Positions 28,433-36,134 of a stretch of DNA of 64,000 nucleotides are shown piece by piece. The notes below the pieces were generated by a model. It had not been told where the DNA came from and ran no database searches. It saw only the letters and a program-made list of their open reading frames with translations. Position numbers and translations under genes: made by a program. The DNA is taken from the NCBI RefSeq assembly GCF_001514285.1, contig NZ_KQ949031.1:62001-126000 (forward strand), in the 5' to 3' direction. Positions within the stretch are counted from its first letter, which is position 1. Each line of letters starts with the position of its first letter. This stretch comes from Streptomyces sp. DSM 15324 (lineage in GTDB: Bacteria > Actinomycetota > Actinomycetes > Streptomycetales > Streptomycetaceae).

Positions 28433-28613
28433 CTCCTCTGCGAATGGGGAGGTCTGATGGCCGATAAGCTATGCAGACTTGTCATGATTTGGGGTAATTG
28501 GCACGCCGAGAATTTCACGATTTCTGCGCGCCTGGGGTGATTAGCGCGATCTAAGCGCTATATATCCTTCAGTGATGTTTCAGCCTAAATATTCGCTCGA
28601 CGGAGAGGCCGGG
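28433..28613. promoter_or_regulatory. A+T-rich divergent promoter region, epimerase / polymerase
   Basis: Centre of the polysaccharide locus. It has repeated A+T patches (TTGTCATGATTTGGGGTAATTGG, written here as two overlapping motifs near 28478-28500) and a dyad TAGCGC-N7-GCGCTA at 28542-28560, followed immediately by TATATATCC, a possible -10. GGAGAGG lies before the ATG at 28614. A regulator could bind the dyad, but none is encoded in the locus. Confidence 0.4.
28542..28560. promoter_or_regulatory. Inverted repeat upstream of the polymerase gene
   Basis: TAGCGC and GCGCTA with a 7-bp spacer, directly upstream of TATATATCC. The same half-sites also form the direct repeat TTAGCGC / TAAGCGC. 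Confidence 0.45.
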
Positions 28614-30086
28614 ATGCAGGACGCTCGCGTCCGCAGTGTGGCTGCGGTCTCCCTCTGGGCCGTGGCACTGACGGTCCTGCTGCCGGGGCTGATCCTCCAG
28701 TCGCACGGTGCGCACCCGTCGGCCGCGCTCGTCCTGCAAGGCGTCGTCGTGGTGCACAGCGGCGGCGCGCTCGCCCGGGTGCTCACCGCCTCCCGGGTCC
28801 GCTTCGTCGCCCTCGGCTTCTGGGTCTTCGCGTACATCTGGCTGGGGCTGGCGGGCCTCGCGATGCTCGCCGCCGACGCGTACCCCTGGCCCTACCGGAC
28901 CGACGAGACCACCGCGCTCGTGGCCGTGGCCCTCGTCGAACTCGGCCTCCTCGCCCACAGCGCGGGAGCGGCCCTCGCCGCCCGCCGGGAACGCGTCCGC
29001 GGGCACACCGCCCCGCCCGGGCGCCTGGAACGCGTCCTCGCCCGCAGGGTCGCGCCCTGGCGCCTGCTCGCCCTGTGCACGCTCGCCCTCGGCCTGGCCG
29101 TCGTGCTCATCGCCGGCCAACCCGGCCGACTGGGCGCGTACTTCACCAGCCGGCAGGCCATCACCGAGGCCGGCGGGGAGGACGCCTCACTGCGCTCCCT
29201 GCTCAGCTGGTCGCTGTCGGTGCCCGCGTTCTGGGCGCTGCTCGGACTGCTGAGGGTGCCGTGCCGCCCCGGCGGCGACCGCTGGCTGCGCGCGGTGCGC
29301 TGGCTGCTACTGCCGGTGCTGCTCGCCCTCAACGTGGTCGTCAACAACCCCATCAGCAAGCCGCGGTTCTGGGCCGGCATGGTCCTGCTGACCCTGCTGT
29401 TCTCGGTGCCCCGGCTGTGCCGGCCGCGGGCCTTCCGCGTCACCTCGGCCGCGATCCTCGCCGCCCTGCTGTTCGTCTTCCCCTACAGCGACTACTTCCG
29501 CTACAGCGACCGCGAGACCCTGACCGTCGCCTCCCTCGCCGACCAGTTCACCTCCAACGGCGACTACGACGCCTTCCAGCAGATGCAGACCGGTGTCGAC
29601 TACGCCCACGACCACGGGTTCTCCCCGCAGAACGTCCTCGGCCCGCCGCTGTTCATGGTGCCGCGCGCGCTGTGGCCGGAGAAGCCCGAGGACACCGGCA
29701 TCTCCCTGGCCGAGTACGCCGGGTACGAGTTCCACAACCTCTCCGCGCCCCTGTGGATCGAGAGCTACCTGTGGGCCGGCCCCCCGGCGGTGTTCCTGGT
29801 CTTCCTGCTGCTCGGCGCGTTCGGCCGGCGTGTGGACGACATCCGCCACCGGCTGCGCGAGAGCACCGGCGCCCTCGCCGCGCTGCTCGTCCCCGCGTTC
29901 GCCTTCTACCAGATGGTCTTCCTGCGCGGCAGCCTGCTCGCCATCGCGGGTCCGCTGACCCTGCTGGTGGCCGTGCCGCTGCTCATCACCACCCCCGTCG
30001 CCCGGGCATCCCGGTTCCGCTCTTCGGCGATGCCGGCCGCAACCCCCCGTCACGCATCGATCCCCGGAACAGGAGGGCACCCGTGA
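28614..30086 (+). CDS. Wzy-type polysaccharide polymerase (multi-spanning membrane protein)
   Basis: 490 aa from the ATG at 28614 (GGAGAGG 5 nt upstream; a GTG at 28572 is less likely). About 10-12 hydrophobic helices span the sequence, with a long extracytoplasmic loop about 300-390 holding FTSNGDYDAFQQM and PRALWPEKPEDTG, the features of oligosaccharide-repeat-unit polymerases. It would join lipid-linked repeats outside the membrane. Its stop overlaps the next gene (GTGA). Polymerases vary greatly, so the assignment also rests on context. Confidence 0.8.
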   Translation: MQDARVRSVAAVSLWAVALTVLLPGLILQSHGAHPSAALVLQGVVVVHSGGALARVLTASRVRFVALGFWVFAYIWLGLAGLAMLAADAYPWPYRTDETTALVAVALVELGLLAHSAGAALAARRERVRGHTAPPGRLERVLARRVAPWRLLALCTLALGLAVVLIAGQPGRLGAYFTSRQAITEAGGEDASLRSLLSWSLSVPAFWALLGLLRVPCRPGGDRWLRAVRWLLLPVLLALNVVVNNPISKPRFWAGMVLLTLLFSVPRLCRPRAFRVTSAAILAALLFVFPYSDYFRYSDRETLTVASLADQFTSNGDYDAFQQMQTGVDYAHDHGFSPQNVLGPPLFMVPRALWPEKPEDTGISLAEYAGYEFHNLSAPLWIESYLWAGPPAVFLVFLLLGAFGRRVDDIRHRLRESTGALAALLVPAFAFYQMVFLRGSLLAIAGPLTLLVAVPLLITTPVARASRFRSSAMPAATPRHASIPGTGGHP

Positions 30087-31663
30087 CCGGCCCCATCCAT
30101 CTCGACGACCGGTACGACGAGCCGGACCAACTACGCGACCAACTGCGCCGCATCCTTCGCCACCGCGCCCTCATCGCGCTGGGCCTGGTCCTGGGACTGC
30201 TCGGCGGGCTGGCGCTGGCCGAGTACCGCGCGCACACCTACACCGCCACCGGTGAGGTCCTGGTGCGCTCCACCGCCGACCCGTTCGGCGCGGTCGGGGT
30301 CTCCGCCGACAACCAGGTCAGCATGACCACCGAGCAGCAGGTCGCCACCAGCGCCGAGGTCGCCCGCCGGGTCGCCCGCGCCCTGCGCCTGCCCGAGAGC
30401 GAGGCAGGCGGCCTCGCCTCCCGGCTGCGCGTCACCAACCCGATGAAGTCCCGGGTGCTGCGCTTCGAGTTCACCGCCGGCAGCCCCCGGCGCGCGGCCG
30501 AGGGCGCCAACGCCTTCGCCGAGGCCTACCTCACCGACCGCAAGAGCCGCAACGACGCCGCCGTCCGGCGCGCGACCGACGCCCTCGGCCAGCAGATCCG
30601 GGTGCTCAACCAGGATCTGGCCGAGGAGAAGCTGGAGCAGAAGGACGCCAAGACGGCCGCGCAGAGCCAGCTCTACACCCTCCAGAAGCGCGTCCTCGAC
30701 ATCAAGTCCCGGGACACCGACGCCGGTGACGTCGTCCGCCGGGCCACCGCCCCGCACCTGCCGGTCGGCCCCGGTCTGCGCGTCCTGCTCGCCCTCGGCC
30801 TGGTGTGCGGCCTGCTGCTCGGCCTGGTGCTGGCCTGGCTGCGCTCCGCCCTGGACTCCCGCATCCGCTCGGTCGGCGAACTGCGCGGCGCGCTGCACGC
30901 CCCGGTGCTCGGCATCCTGCCCGACGACGAGGACGGGCACGGCGAACTGCTGAAGGTCGGCCGCACCGGCGGCGCCCGCACCGAGGCGTTCCGTGCCCTG
31001 GCCTTCCGGCTGCGCAAGACGGACGGCCCCTCGGGCCCCGGCCAGGTGCTCGTCGTCGCCCCGCGTGACGCCGACGCCGCCGAGGAGGTCGCCGCCAACC
31101 TGGCCGCCGCGCTCGCCGAGTACGGCGGCGAGGTCCTGCTGGTGGACGCCGACTCCGACGCCTCCGGGCTCTCGGACCGGCTGCCGCTGATGCCGTACGA
31201 GGCGCCCACCCTGGAGGAGGCGTTCCTGCCCAGCGGGAGCGTCCTCGTCGAAGCCGAGGTCTCCGGGCGGCTGGCCTTCCGCTCCGGCGGCGGCATCGGC
31301 GCGCACACCCGCTCGAGCCTGTCGACCGAGGCCCACCGGCTGCGGCCGGGCGTCGAGTCCACCACCGTCGTCGTGACGGGACCGTTCCTCACGCACGCCG
31401 ACGCGCTCGCCGTGGCCCAGCGCGTCGACGGCGTCGTGCTGGTCGTCGGCCTCGGTACCACCCGCCAGGACGACCTGCGCCAGGTGCAGGAACTGGTCGA
31501 CTGCTCCGGCGGACGCCTCCTCGGCACGGTCCTCGACGCCGCCCGGCCCCGCCGGCGCCTGCGGCTGCCGGGCCGCCGCCCGAAGTACCGTCCGGCGACG
31601 CACCCCGCCGCGCCGATGGAACTTCCCGCCCAGGACGGCACCTTCTCCGTCTCGCGGCGGTGA
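30083..31663 (+). CDS. Wzz-type chain-length protein with a degenerate BY-kinase domain
   Basis: 526 aa from a GTG at 30083. Two membrane helices (about 32-52 and 233-253) flank an external helical domain, as in polysaccharide co-polymerases. The cytoplasmic part resembles tyrosine autokinases: EAFRALAFRLRK, then VLVVAPRDADAAEEVAANLAAA where the Walker A P-loop should be, and LLVDADSDASG at the second motif. The expected GxxGxGK[S/T] lysine is absent, and the C-terminus has no tyrosine cluster. It probably controls chain length but is unlikely to hydrolyse ATP. Coupled by 4-bp overlaps on both sides. Confidence 0.82.
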   Translation: MTGPIHLDDRYDEPDQLRDQLRRILRHRALIALGLVLGLLGGLALAEYRAHTYTATGEVLVRSTADPFGAVGVSADNQVSMTTEQQVATSAEVARRVARALRLPESEAGGLASRLRVTNPMKSRVLRFEFTAGSPRRAAEGANAFAEAYLTDRKSRNDAAVRRATDALGQQIRVLNQDLAEEKLEQKDAKTAAQSQLYTLQKRVLDIKSRDTDAGDVVRRATAPHLPVGPGLRVLLALGLVCGLLLGLVLAWLRSALDSRIRSVGELRGALHAPVLGILPDDEDGHGELLKVGRTGGARTEAFRALAFRLRKTDGPSGPGQVLVVAPRDADAAEEVAANLAAALAEYGGEVLLVDADSDASGLSDRLPLMPYEAPTLEEAFLPSGSVLVEAEVSGRLAFRSGGGIGAHTRSSLSTEAHRLRPGVESTTVVVTGPFLTHADALAVAQRVDGVVLVVGLGTTRQDDLRQVQELVDCSGGRLLGTVLDAARPRRRLRLPGRRPKYRPATHPAAPMELPAQDGTFSVSRR

Positions 31664-33201
31664 CCGCCGCCGACACGACCGCTCCCACCCGCGCCGGGGC
31701 CGAGGCCCCGCGCGCGGTGGCGGCGGTCGCCCGGGGTGGCTGGTGGGGGATGGCGGGCTCCGTCGCCAACGCCGTCTTCTCCTTCCTGCTGGTCGGCCTG
31801 TTCACCCGCGCCGTCGGCGCGGACGGCTCGGGCGTGGTCTTCACCGGCGTCGCCCTGTTCACCATCCTCAGCAACACCTGCAAGCTCGGCGCCGACGCCG
31901 GGCTGATCCGTTTCGTACCCCGGGACCTCGCCCTCGACGACGGCCGCTCGGTCCCCGACCTGCTGCGTATGGCCGTACTGCCCGCAGCCCTGGTGTCCAC
32001 CGCGGCCGCCGCGCCCCTGTTGCTGTCGTCCACGGTGGCGCGGCTGCTGCTGCCCCAACTGCCCCCGGCGGACGCCGTCTCACTGGTCCGGCTCTTCGGC
32101 GTCTTCCTGCCGGTCACCACCGTGGGCATGGTCCTGCTCGGCGCCACCCGGGCCTACGGCACGGTCGTCCCGTTCGTCGCCGTGGAGCAGATCGGCAAGC
32201 CGGTGCTGCGGCTGCTGATCGCCCTCCCCGTCGCCTTCCTGCTGCCCAGCCTGACCGCGCTGGCCTCGGCCTGGCTGCTGCCGGCGCTGGCCGGTGCGGT
32301 GGCCGCCTGGTTCACCCTGCGCCGCTGCCGGGCCGCTCGGGGCCCGACGGCCCCGGCCGCCGGCGGGACCGTGTCCTGGCGGACGTTCTGGGGCTTCGCC
32401 GCGCCGCGCGCGGTCTCCTCCGTCTTCGACATCAGCGCCGTGTGGGTCGGCGTCATCCTGCTGTCGGCCATGGCCACCGCGGGGGAGGCCGGCGTCTACA
32501 CCGCGATCGGCCGCGTCGTCACCGCGGGCACGCTCCTCCAACTCGCCGTACGGCTCGCCGTGGCGCCGGAGGTCAGCCGGCTGCTCGCCCTCGGCGAGGA
32601 GCCCGAGGCGCACTCCCTGCACCGCGTGTCGACCTGCTGGATCGTGCTGTTCTCCTGGCCGCTGTTCGCCCTCCTCGCGGCCTTCCCCGGGACCTTCCTG
32701 TCCGCCTTCGGGCCGGAGTTCGTCCGCGGCGCCCCCGCCCTGGTCGTGCTCTGCGCGGCCTCCATGGTCAACGTCGCCGTCGGCAACGCCCAGACCGTGC
32801 TGCTGATGGCCGGCCGCAGTTCCTGGCATCTGGCCGTCACCGCGGTCGCGTTCACGGTCCAGTTGACCGTCGGGGTGCTCGCCGTCCCGGCCTGGGGCGT
32901 GCTCGGGGCCGCCGCGTCATGGGGCGCGGCCATCGTGGTGGAGAACCTCGCGGCGGCCCTGCTGATCCGATGGCGCCTGGGGTTCCCCACCGTCGACCGC
33001 GGCTATGTCACCGCCCTCGGTGTCGCCCTGACCGTGTGCGTGGTGCTGGGAGCCGCCCGTACGAGGGAAGGTGACACCCCATCAGGACTCGCCGTGGGGA
33101 TGGCCTTGGGAATGTGTGTATTTGCTATTAGTTTGTGGCGATATCGGACGTCGCTGAGAGTGAACGAGCTCGCCGGAGTGTTGCGCCGCCGCGCCGCATG
33201 A
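31660..33201 (+). CDS. Wzx-type lipid-linked oligosaccharide flippase
   Basis: 513 aa. About 14 transmembrane helices across the whole length, in the MOP/RfbX pattern: GWWGMAGSVANAVFSFLLVGLFTRAVG is split by charged loops, and helix-end motifs such as LGADAGLIRF recur. Start is GTG 31660, in a GTGA overlap with the gene before. It should move repeat units across the membrane. The last 30 codons are unusually A+T rich (around 33110-33150) compared with neighbours. Confidence 0.85.
   Translation: MTAADTTAPTRAGAEAPRAVAAVARGGWWGMAGSVANAVFSFLLVGLFTRAVGADGSGVVFTGVALFTILSNTCKLGADAGLIRFVPRDLALDDGRSVPDLLRMAVLPAALVSTAAAAPLLLSSTVARLLLPQLPPADAVSLVRLFGVFLPVTTVGMVLLGATRAYGTVVPFVAVEQIGKPVLRLLIALPVAFLLPSLTALASAWLLPALAGAVAAWFTLRRCRAARGPTAPAAGGTVSWRTFWGFAAPRAVSSVFDISAVWVGVILLSAMATAGEAGVYTAIGRVVTAGTLLQLAVRLAVAPEVSRLLALGEEPEAHSLHRVSTCWIVLFSWPLFALLAAFPGTFLSAFGPEFVRGAPALVVLCAASMVNVAVGNAQTVLLMAGRSSWHLAVTAVAFTVQLTVGVLAVPAWGVLGAAASWGAAIVVENLAAALLIRWRLGFPTVDRGYVTALGVALTVCVVLGAARTREGDTPSGLAVGMALGMCVFAISLWRYRTSLRVNELAGVLRRRAA
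33112..33150 (+). promoter_or_regulatory. A+T-rich patch inside the flippase 3' end, possible internal promoter
   Basis: The stretch around TGTGTATTTGCTATTAG is far more A+T rich than surrounding coding sequence. A TTGGGA (33106-33111) with TATTAG (33126-33131) spaces only 14 bp apart, shorter than ideal, so a promoter is speculative. Confidence 0.25.
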
Positions 33202-34937
33202 GGCCGGCCCCGGCCGCACCCCTGCGGCCCACTCGGTGGGCGTCTTCCGACTCCGTACCACTCCCACCACTGCCACCCGGGGTTCCCTTGCACCTGAGAA
33301 AGCTCCGCTCGAAGCCGGTCACCAGGGTCGCCGTCACCGCCCTCGTGTGTTCCGCAGCCCTGCTCGACGCCTCCCTCGCCGCGGCCGCCGACAGCGGTCC
33401 CAAGACGTTCTCCGCCGATGCGCTGCCCACCTGGCAGACCGAAGGCATCGTGTGGTCGATGGCCGCCGCGAACGGCGTCGTCTACGTCGGAGGATCCTTC
33501 GAGGCGGTCCGCCCGCCGGGTGCGGCGCCGGGCCGGAAGCTGGTGGCCCGCCGCAACTTCGCCGCGTTCGACGCCGTGACCGGCAAACTCCTGCCCTGTG
33601 CCCCGTCCTTCACCGGGTACCACCACACCGTACGGGCCATGAAGGCCTCCGCGGACGGCCGGGTGCTGTACATCGGCGGGTCCTTCGACACCGCCGGCTC
33701 CGAGAAGGCGGCCAACGTGGTCGCGCTCAACACCGCCGACTGCTCGGTGCGCAAGGACTTCAAGCCGACCGTGTCCTCGACCGTGCGGGCCGTCGAGCCC
33801 ACGGACCGCGCGATCTACCTCGGCGGTGACTTCGGCCGGGTCTCCGGCGAGACCAGGAGCCGTATCGCCGCCGTCACGCCCAAGGGGGCGCTGCTGCCCT
33901 TCAAGGCCGAACTCGACCAGCCGGTGCGCGCCCTGTCGGCCGCGCTCTCGCAGGGGCGCCTCTTCGTGGGCGGCGACTTCGAGAAGGTCAACGGACAGTC
34001 GGCCCGCTCCCTGGTCACCCTGAACCCGGTCACCGGCGCCACCGTGCTCGCCTACCCCGGCTGGTTCCCGAGCCAGTCGTCGGTGAAGACGATCGCCCAG
34101 GACAACTCCCGCTTCTTCGTGGGCGCGGAGGGGCATGGCCCGGGCATCTACGACGGCCGGATCGCGGGCCGGACCGCCACCGGCATCATGGTGTGGAACG
34201 ACACCTGCCGCGGCGCCACCCAGTCCGTCCTGCCCTACAACGGCGTGCTCTACAGCGCCTCGCACGCCCACGACTGCAACGAGACGCCCGGCGGCTTCCC
34301 CGACCGGGGCGACCGCCAGCACTTCCTGGCCCAGCGGGTCGACGACCGCAGGATCCTGCACTGGTTCCCCGACACCAACGGCGGCCTCGGCGAGGAGGTC
34401 GGCCCCCGCGTCCTGGTGGCGTCGCGCGGCTTCCTGTGGGCGGGCGGTGAGTTCACCGAGGTCAACGAGGCGCCCCAGCAGGGTCTCACCCGCTTCGGCG
34501 ACAAGGACACCGGCGCTCCGGAGGAGCCCCCCACGCTGTCCCTGTCGGCGGCCGAGCCCGGCAGGGTCACCCTCGCCTGGCGGGCCGCCTGGGACCGCGA
34601 CGACGCCGTCCTGACGTACCGGATCTACCGCGACGGCAAGCTGGTCACCCGCCAGGCCAAGTCCTCCGCGTTCTGGGACCGCCCCCGGATGACCTGGACG
34701 GACACGGTGCCGGCGGGCTCCCGCCACCAGTACGCCATCGAGGTCACGGACGGCACCAACACCGCGGCCAGGTCCCGTTCCCTGACCGTGAACGTGCCGA
34801 AGAAGCCGGCGCAGCAGACCACCGCTGCGCCGAAGCAGACGGCCCAGGGCGGCGCCCAGACCGCGCAGTCCGGCCAGACGGGCAGGACGGCCGAGTCCGG
34901 CCGGACGGCCCACCGGGGCACGGGTGAGGCGCGATGA
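33198..34937 (+). CDS. Secreted beta-propeller / fibronectin-type III protein
   Basis: 579 aa from the ATG that overlaps the flippase stop (ATGA). A TTG at 33288 gives a cleaner signal peptide (HLRKLRSKPVTRVAVTAL...ASLAAAA) and may be the true start. After the signal come repeated VYVGGSF, LYIGGSF, IYLGGDF and LFVGGDF blades (DUF5122/delta-60 type beta-propeller) to about residue 440. A Fn3 domain follows with LAWRAAWDRDDAVLTYRIYRDG. The tail is rich in Gln/Thr/Gly. Its place in the chain suggests it binds or guides the polysaccharide at the cell surface; there is no proof. Confidence 0.8.
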   Translation: MRPAPAAPLRPTRWASSDSVPLPPLPPGVPLHLRKLRSKPVTRVAVTALVCSAALLDASLAAAADSGPKTFSADALPTWQTEGIVWSMAAANGVVYVGGSFEAVRPPGAAPGRKLVARRNFAAFDAVTGKLLPCAPSFTGYHHTVRAMKASADGRVLYIGGSFDTAGSEKAANVVALNTADCSVRKDFKPTVSSTVRAVEPTDRAIYLGGDFGRVSGETRSRIAAVTPKGALLPFKAELDQPVRALSAALSQGRLFVGGDFEKVNGQSARSLVTLNPVTGATVLAYPGWFPSQSSVKTIAQDNSRFFVGAEGHGPGIYDGRIAGRTATGIMVWNDTCRGATQSVLPYNGVLYSASHAHDCNETPGGFPDRGDRQHFLAQRVDDRRILHWFPDTNGGLGEEVGPRVLVASRGFLWAGGEFTEVNEAPQQGLTRFGDKDTGAPEEPPTLSLSAAEPGRVTLAWRAAWDRDDAVLTYRIYRDGKLVTRQAKSSAFWDRPRMTWTDTVPAGSRHQYAIEVTDGTNTAARSRSLTVNVPKKPAQQTTAAPKQTAQGGAQTAQSGQTGRTAESGRTAHRGTGEAR

Positions 34938-35482
34938 CCCGCATCGGATTCGCCCCGGGCGTCTACGACCTGTTCCACATCGGCCACCTCAACATCCTGC
35001 GCGAGGCCCGGCGCCACTGCGACCGGCTCGTCGCGGGAGTGAGCTCCGACGAGATGACGCTACGGCTGAAGGGCAAGGTCCCGGTCGTCCCGCTCGCCGA
35101 GCGGCTCGACATCGTCCGCAGTGTGAAGTACGTCGACGACGCCATCGTGGAGACGGAGGTCGACAAGCTCAACACCTGGAAGCGCGTCGGCTTCCACGTC
35201 ATCTTCAAGGGCGACGACTGGCGCGGCACCCCCAAGTGGCTGGAGTACGAGCGGCGGTTCGGGGAGGTCGGGGTGGAGGTCGTCTACTTCCCGTACACCA
35301 TGCACACCTCCAGCACCCTGCTGCGCAGCGCCCTGAGGATGCTGGCCGCCCACGAACCGCCGTCGATCCCCTCAGCGCAGCTCCCGGAACCACTTCACCA
35401 GGAAGGCGGCCATGAACAGGACGTGTGCCAGCAGCAGCGTGGAGTACACCGCAAGGAAGACGTCCTGACTGCCCAGGAATAG
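34934..35482 (+). CDS. TagD-like glycerol-3-phosphate cytidylyltransferase family
   Basis: 182 aa. It begins IGFAPGVYDLFHIGHLNIL, the nucleotidyltransferase (HIGH, residues 15-18) motif, and continues with KVPVVPLAERLDIVRSVKYVD and YTMHTSSTLLRSAL. It activates a polyol- or alditol-phosphate as a CDP-alcohol, a donor for teichoic-type backbones or phosphate-linked groups. The family normally ends near residue 137; the last 45 residues are low-complexity and are read antisense through the end of the next gene. The stop of the propeller gene overlaps its start. The CDP-alcohol transferase is convergent. Confidence 0.8.
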   Translation: MTRIGFAPGVYDLFHIGHLNILREARRHCDRLVAGVSSDEMTLRLKGKVPVVPLAERLDIVRSVKYVDDAIVETEVDKLNTWKRVGFHVIFKGDDWRGTPKWLEYERRFGEVGVEVVYFPYTMHTSSTLLRSALRMLAAHEPPSIPSAQLPEPLHQEGGHEQDVCQQQRGVHRKEDVLTAQE

Positions 35483-36073
35483 GAAGGCCAGACAGGTCAG
35501 GCCGTAGTCGACGGGCAGTAGCAGGACGGCCCTGAAGGCCGGGGGCGCACCGGGCGGAACCTCGCCCGGTGCCCGCCGCTTCAGCTTCTCCGTCAGGATG
35601 CCGGCGAAGAAGATCACCACGGCCGCGAGCTGGAAGACCATCGGCGCCAGCAGCCAGAGCGGGCTCGGCAGGGCGAAGAACCGGTAGAACGACACCAGCA
35701 CCACCAGGTGCAGGGCGAGGATCTTGACGCAGTCCAGGACATGGTCGAGCCACTCGCCCGACGGACTCCCCGACCGCTGCCCCCGCGCCAGCTGACCGTC
35801 CGCAGAGTCCAGGAAGAACCCCATGGCCAGGGCCGCGCCCACACCCGCCGCCATCGGCGGCGTGGGCGGCAGCAGCGCCACCGCGGCCAGCGCGGGGAAG
35901 GTGAACAGGGCGCCCAGGACGGTCAGTTGATTGGGCGTCGCCCCCGCCTGATAGGCCAGCGCGGCCAGGACCCGCCCGGCCGGGCGATTGACGAACCGGG
36001 TGTAGAGCGAGACCCCCTTCGCGGGCTTCTGGGCCGCCGAAAGATGCCGCAGAACCTCGACGAACTCAGCCAT
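35372..36073 (-). CDS. CDP-alcohol phosphatidyltransferase family protein
   Basis: 233 aa from the ATG at 36073, preceded by a strong AAGGAGG ribosome site. The family motif D-x2-DG-x2-AR-x8-G-x3-D-x3-D is complete (Asp89, Asp92, Gly93, Arg97, Gly106, Asp110, Asp114), with six membrane helices in a short protein. It moves the alcohol-phosphate of a CDP-alcohol to an acceptor. Next to the TagD-like gene, the two likely make a CDP-alcohol and use it, perhaps to decorate the polysaccharide or make a special phospholipid. It overlaps the tail of that convergent gene by 111 bp. Confidence 0.85.
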   Translation of the reverse strand: MAEFVEVLRHLSAAQKPAKGVSLYTRFVNRPAGRVLAALAYQAGATPNQLTVLGALFTFPALAAVALLPPTPPMAAGVGAALAMGFFLDSADGQLARGQRSGSPSGEWLDHVLDCVKILALHLVVLVSFYRFFALPSPLWLLAPMVFQLAAVVIFFAGILTEKLKRRAPGEVPPGAPPAFRAVLLLPVDYGLTCLAFLFLGSQDVFLAVYSTLLLAHVLFMAAFLVKWFRELR

Positions 36074-36134
36074 ATCCCTCCTTATAAGAGCGAATCTCAT
36101 GTCAATTGAACAAATCGCTAGAAAGAAGGCAATT

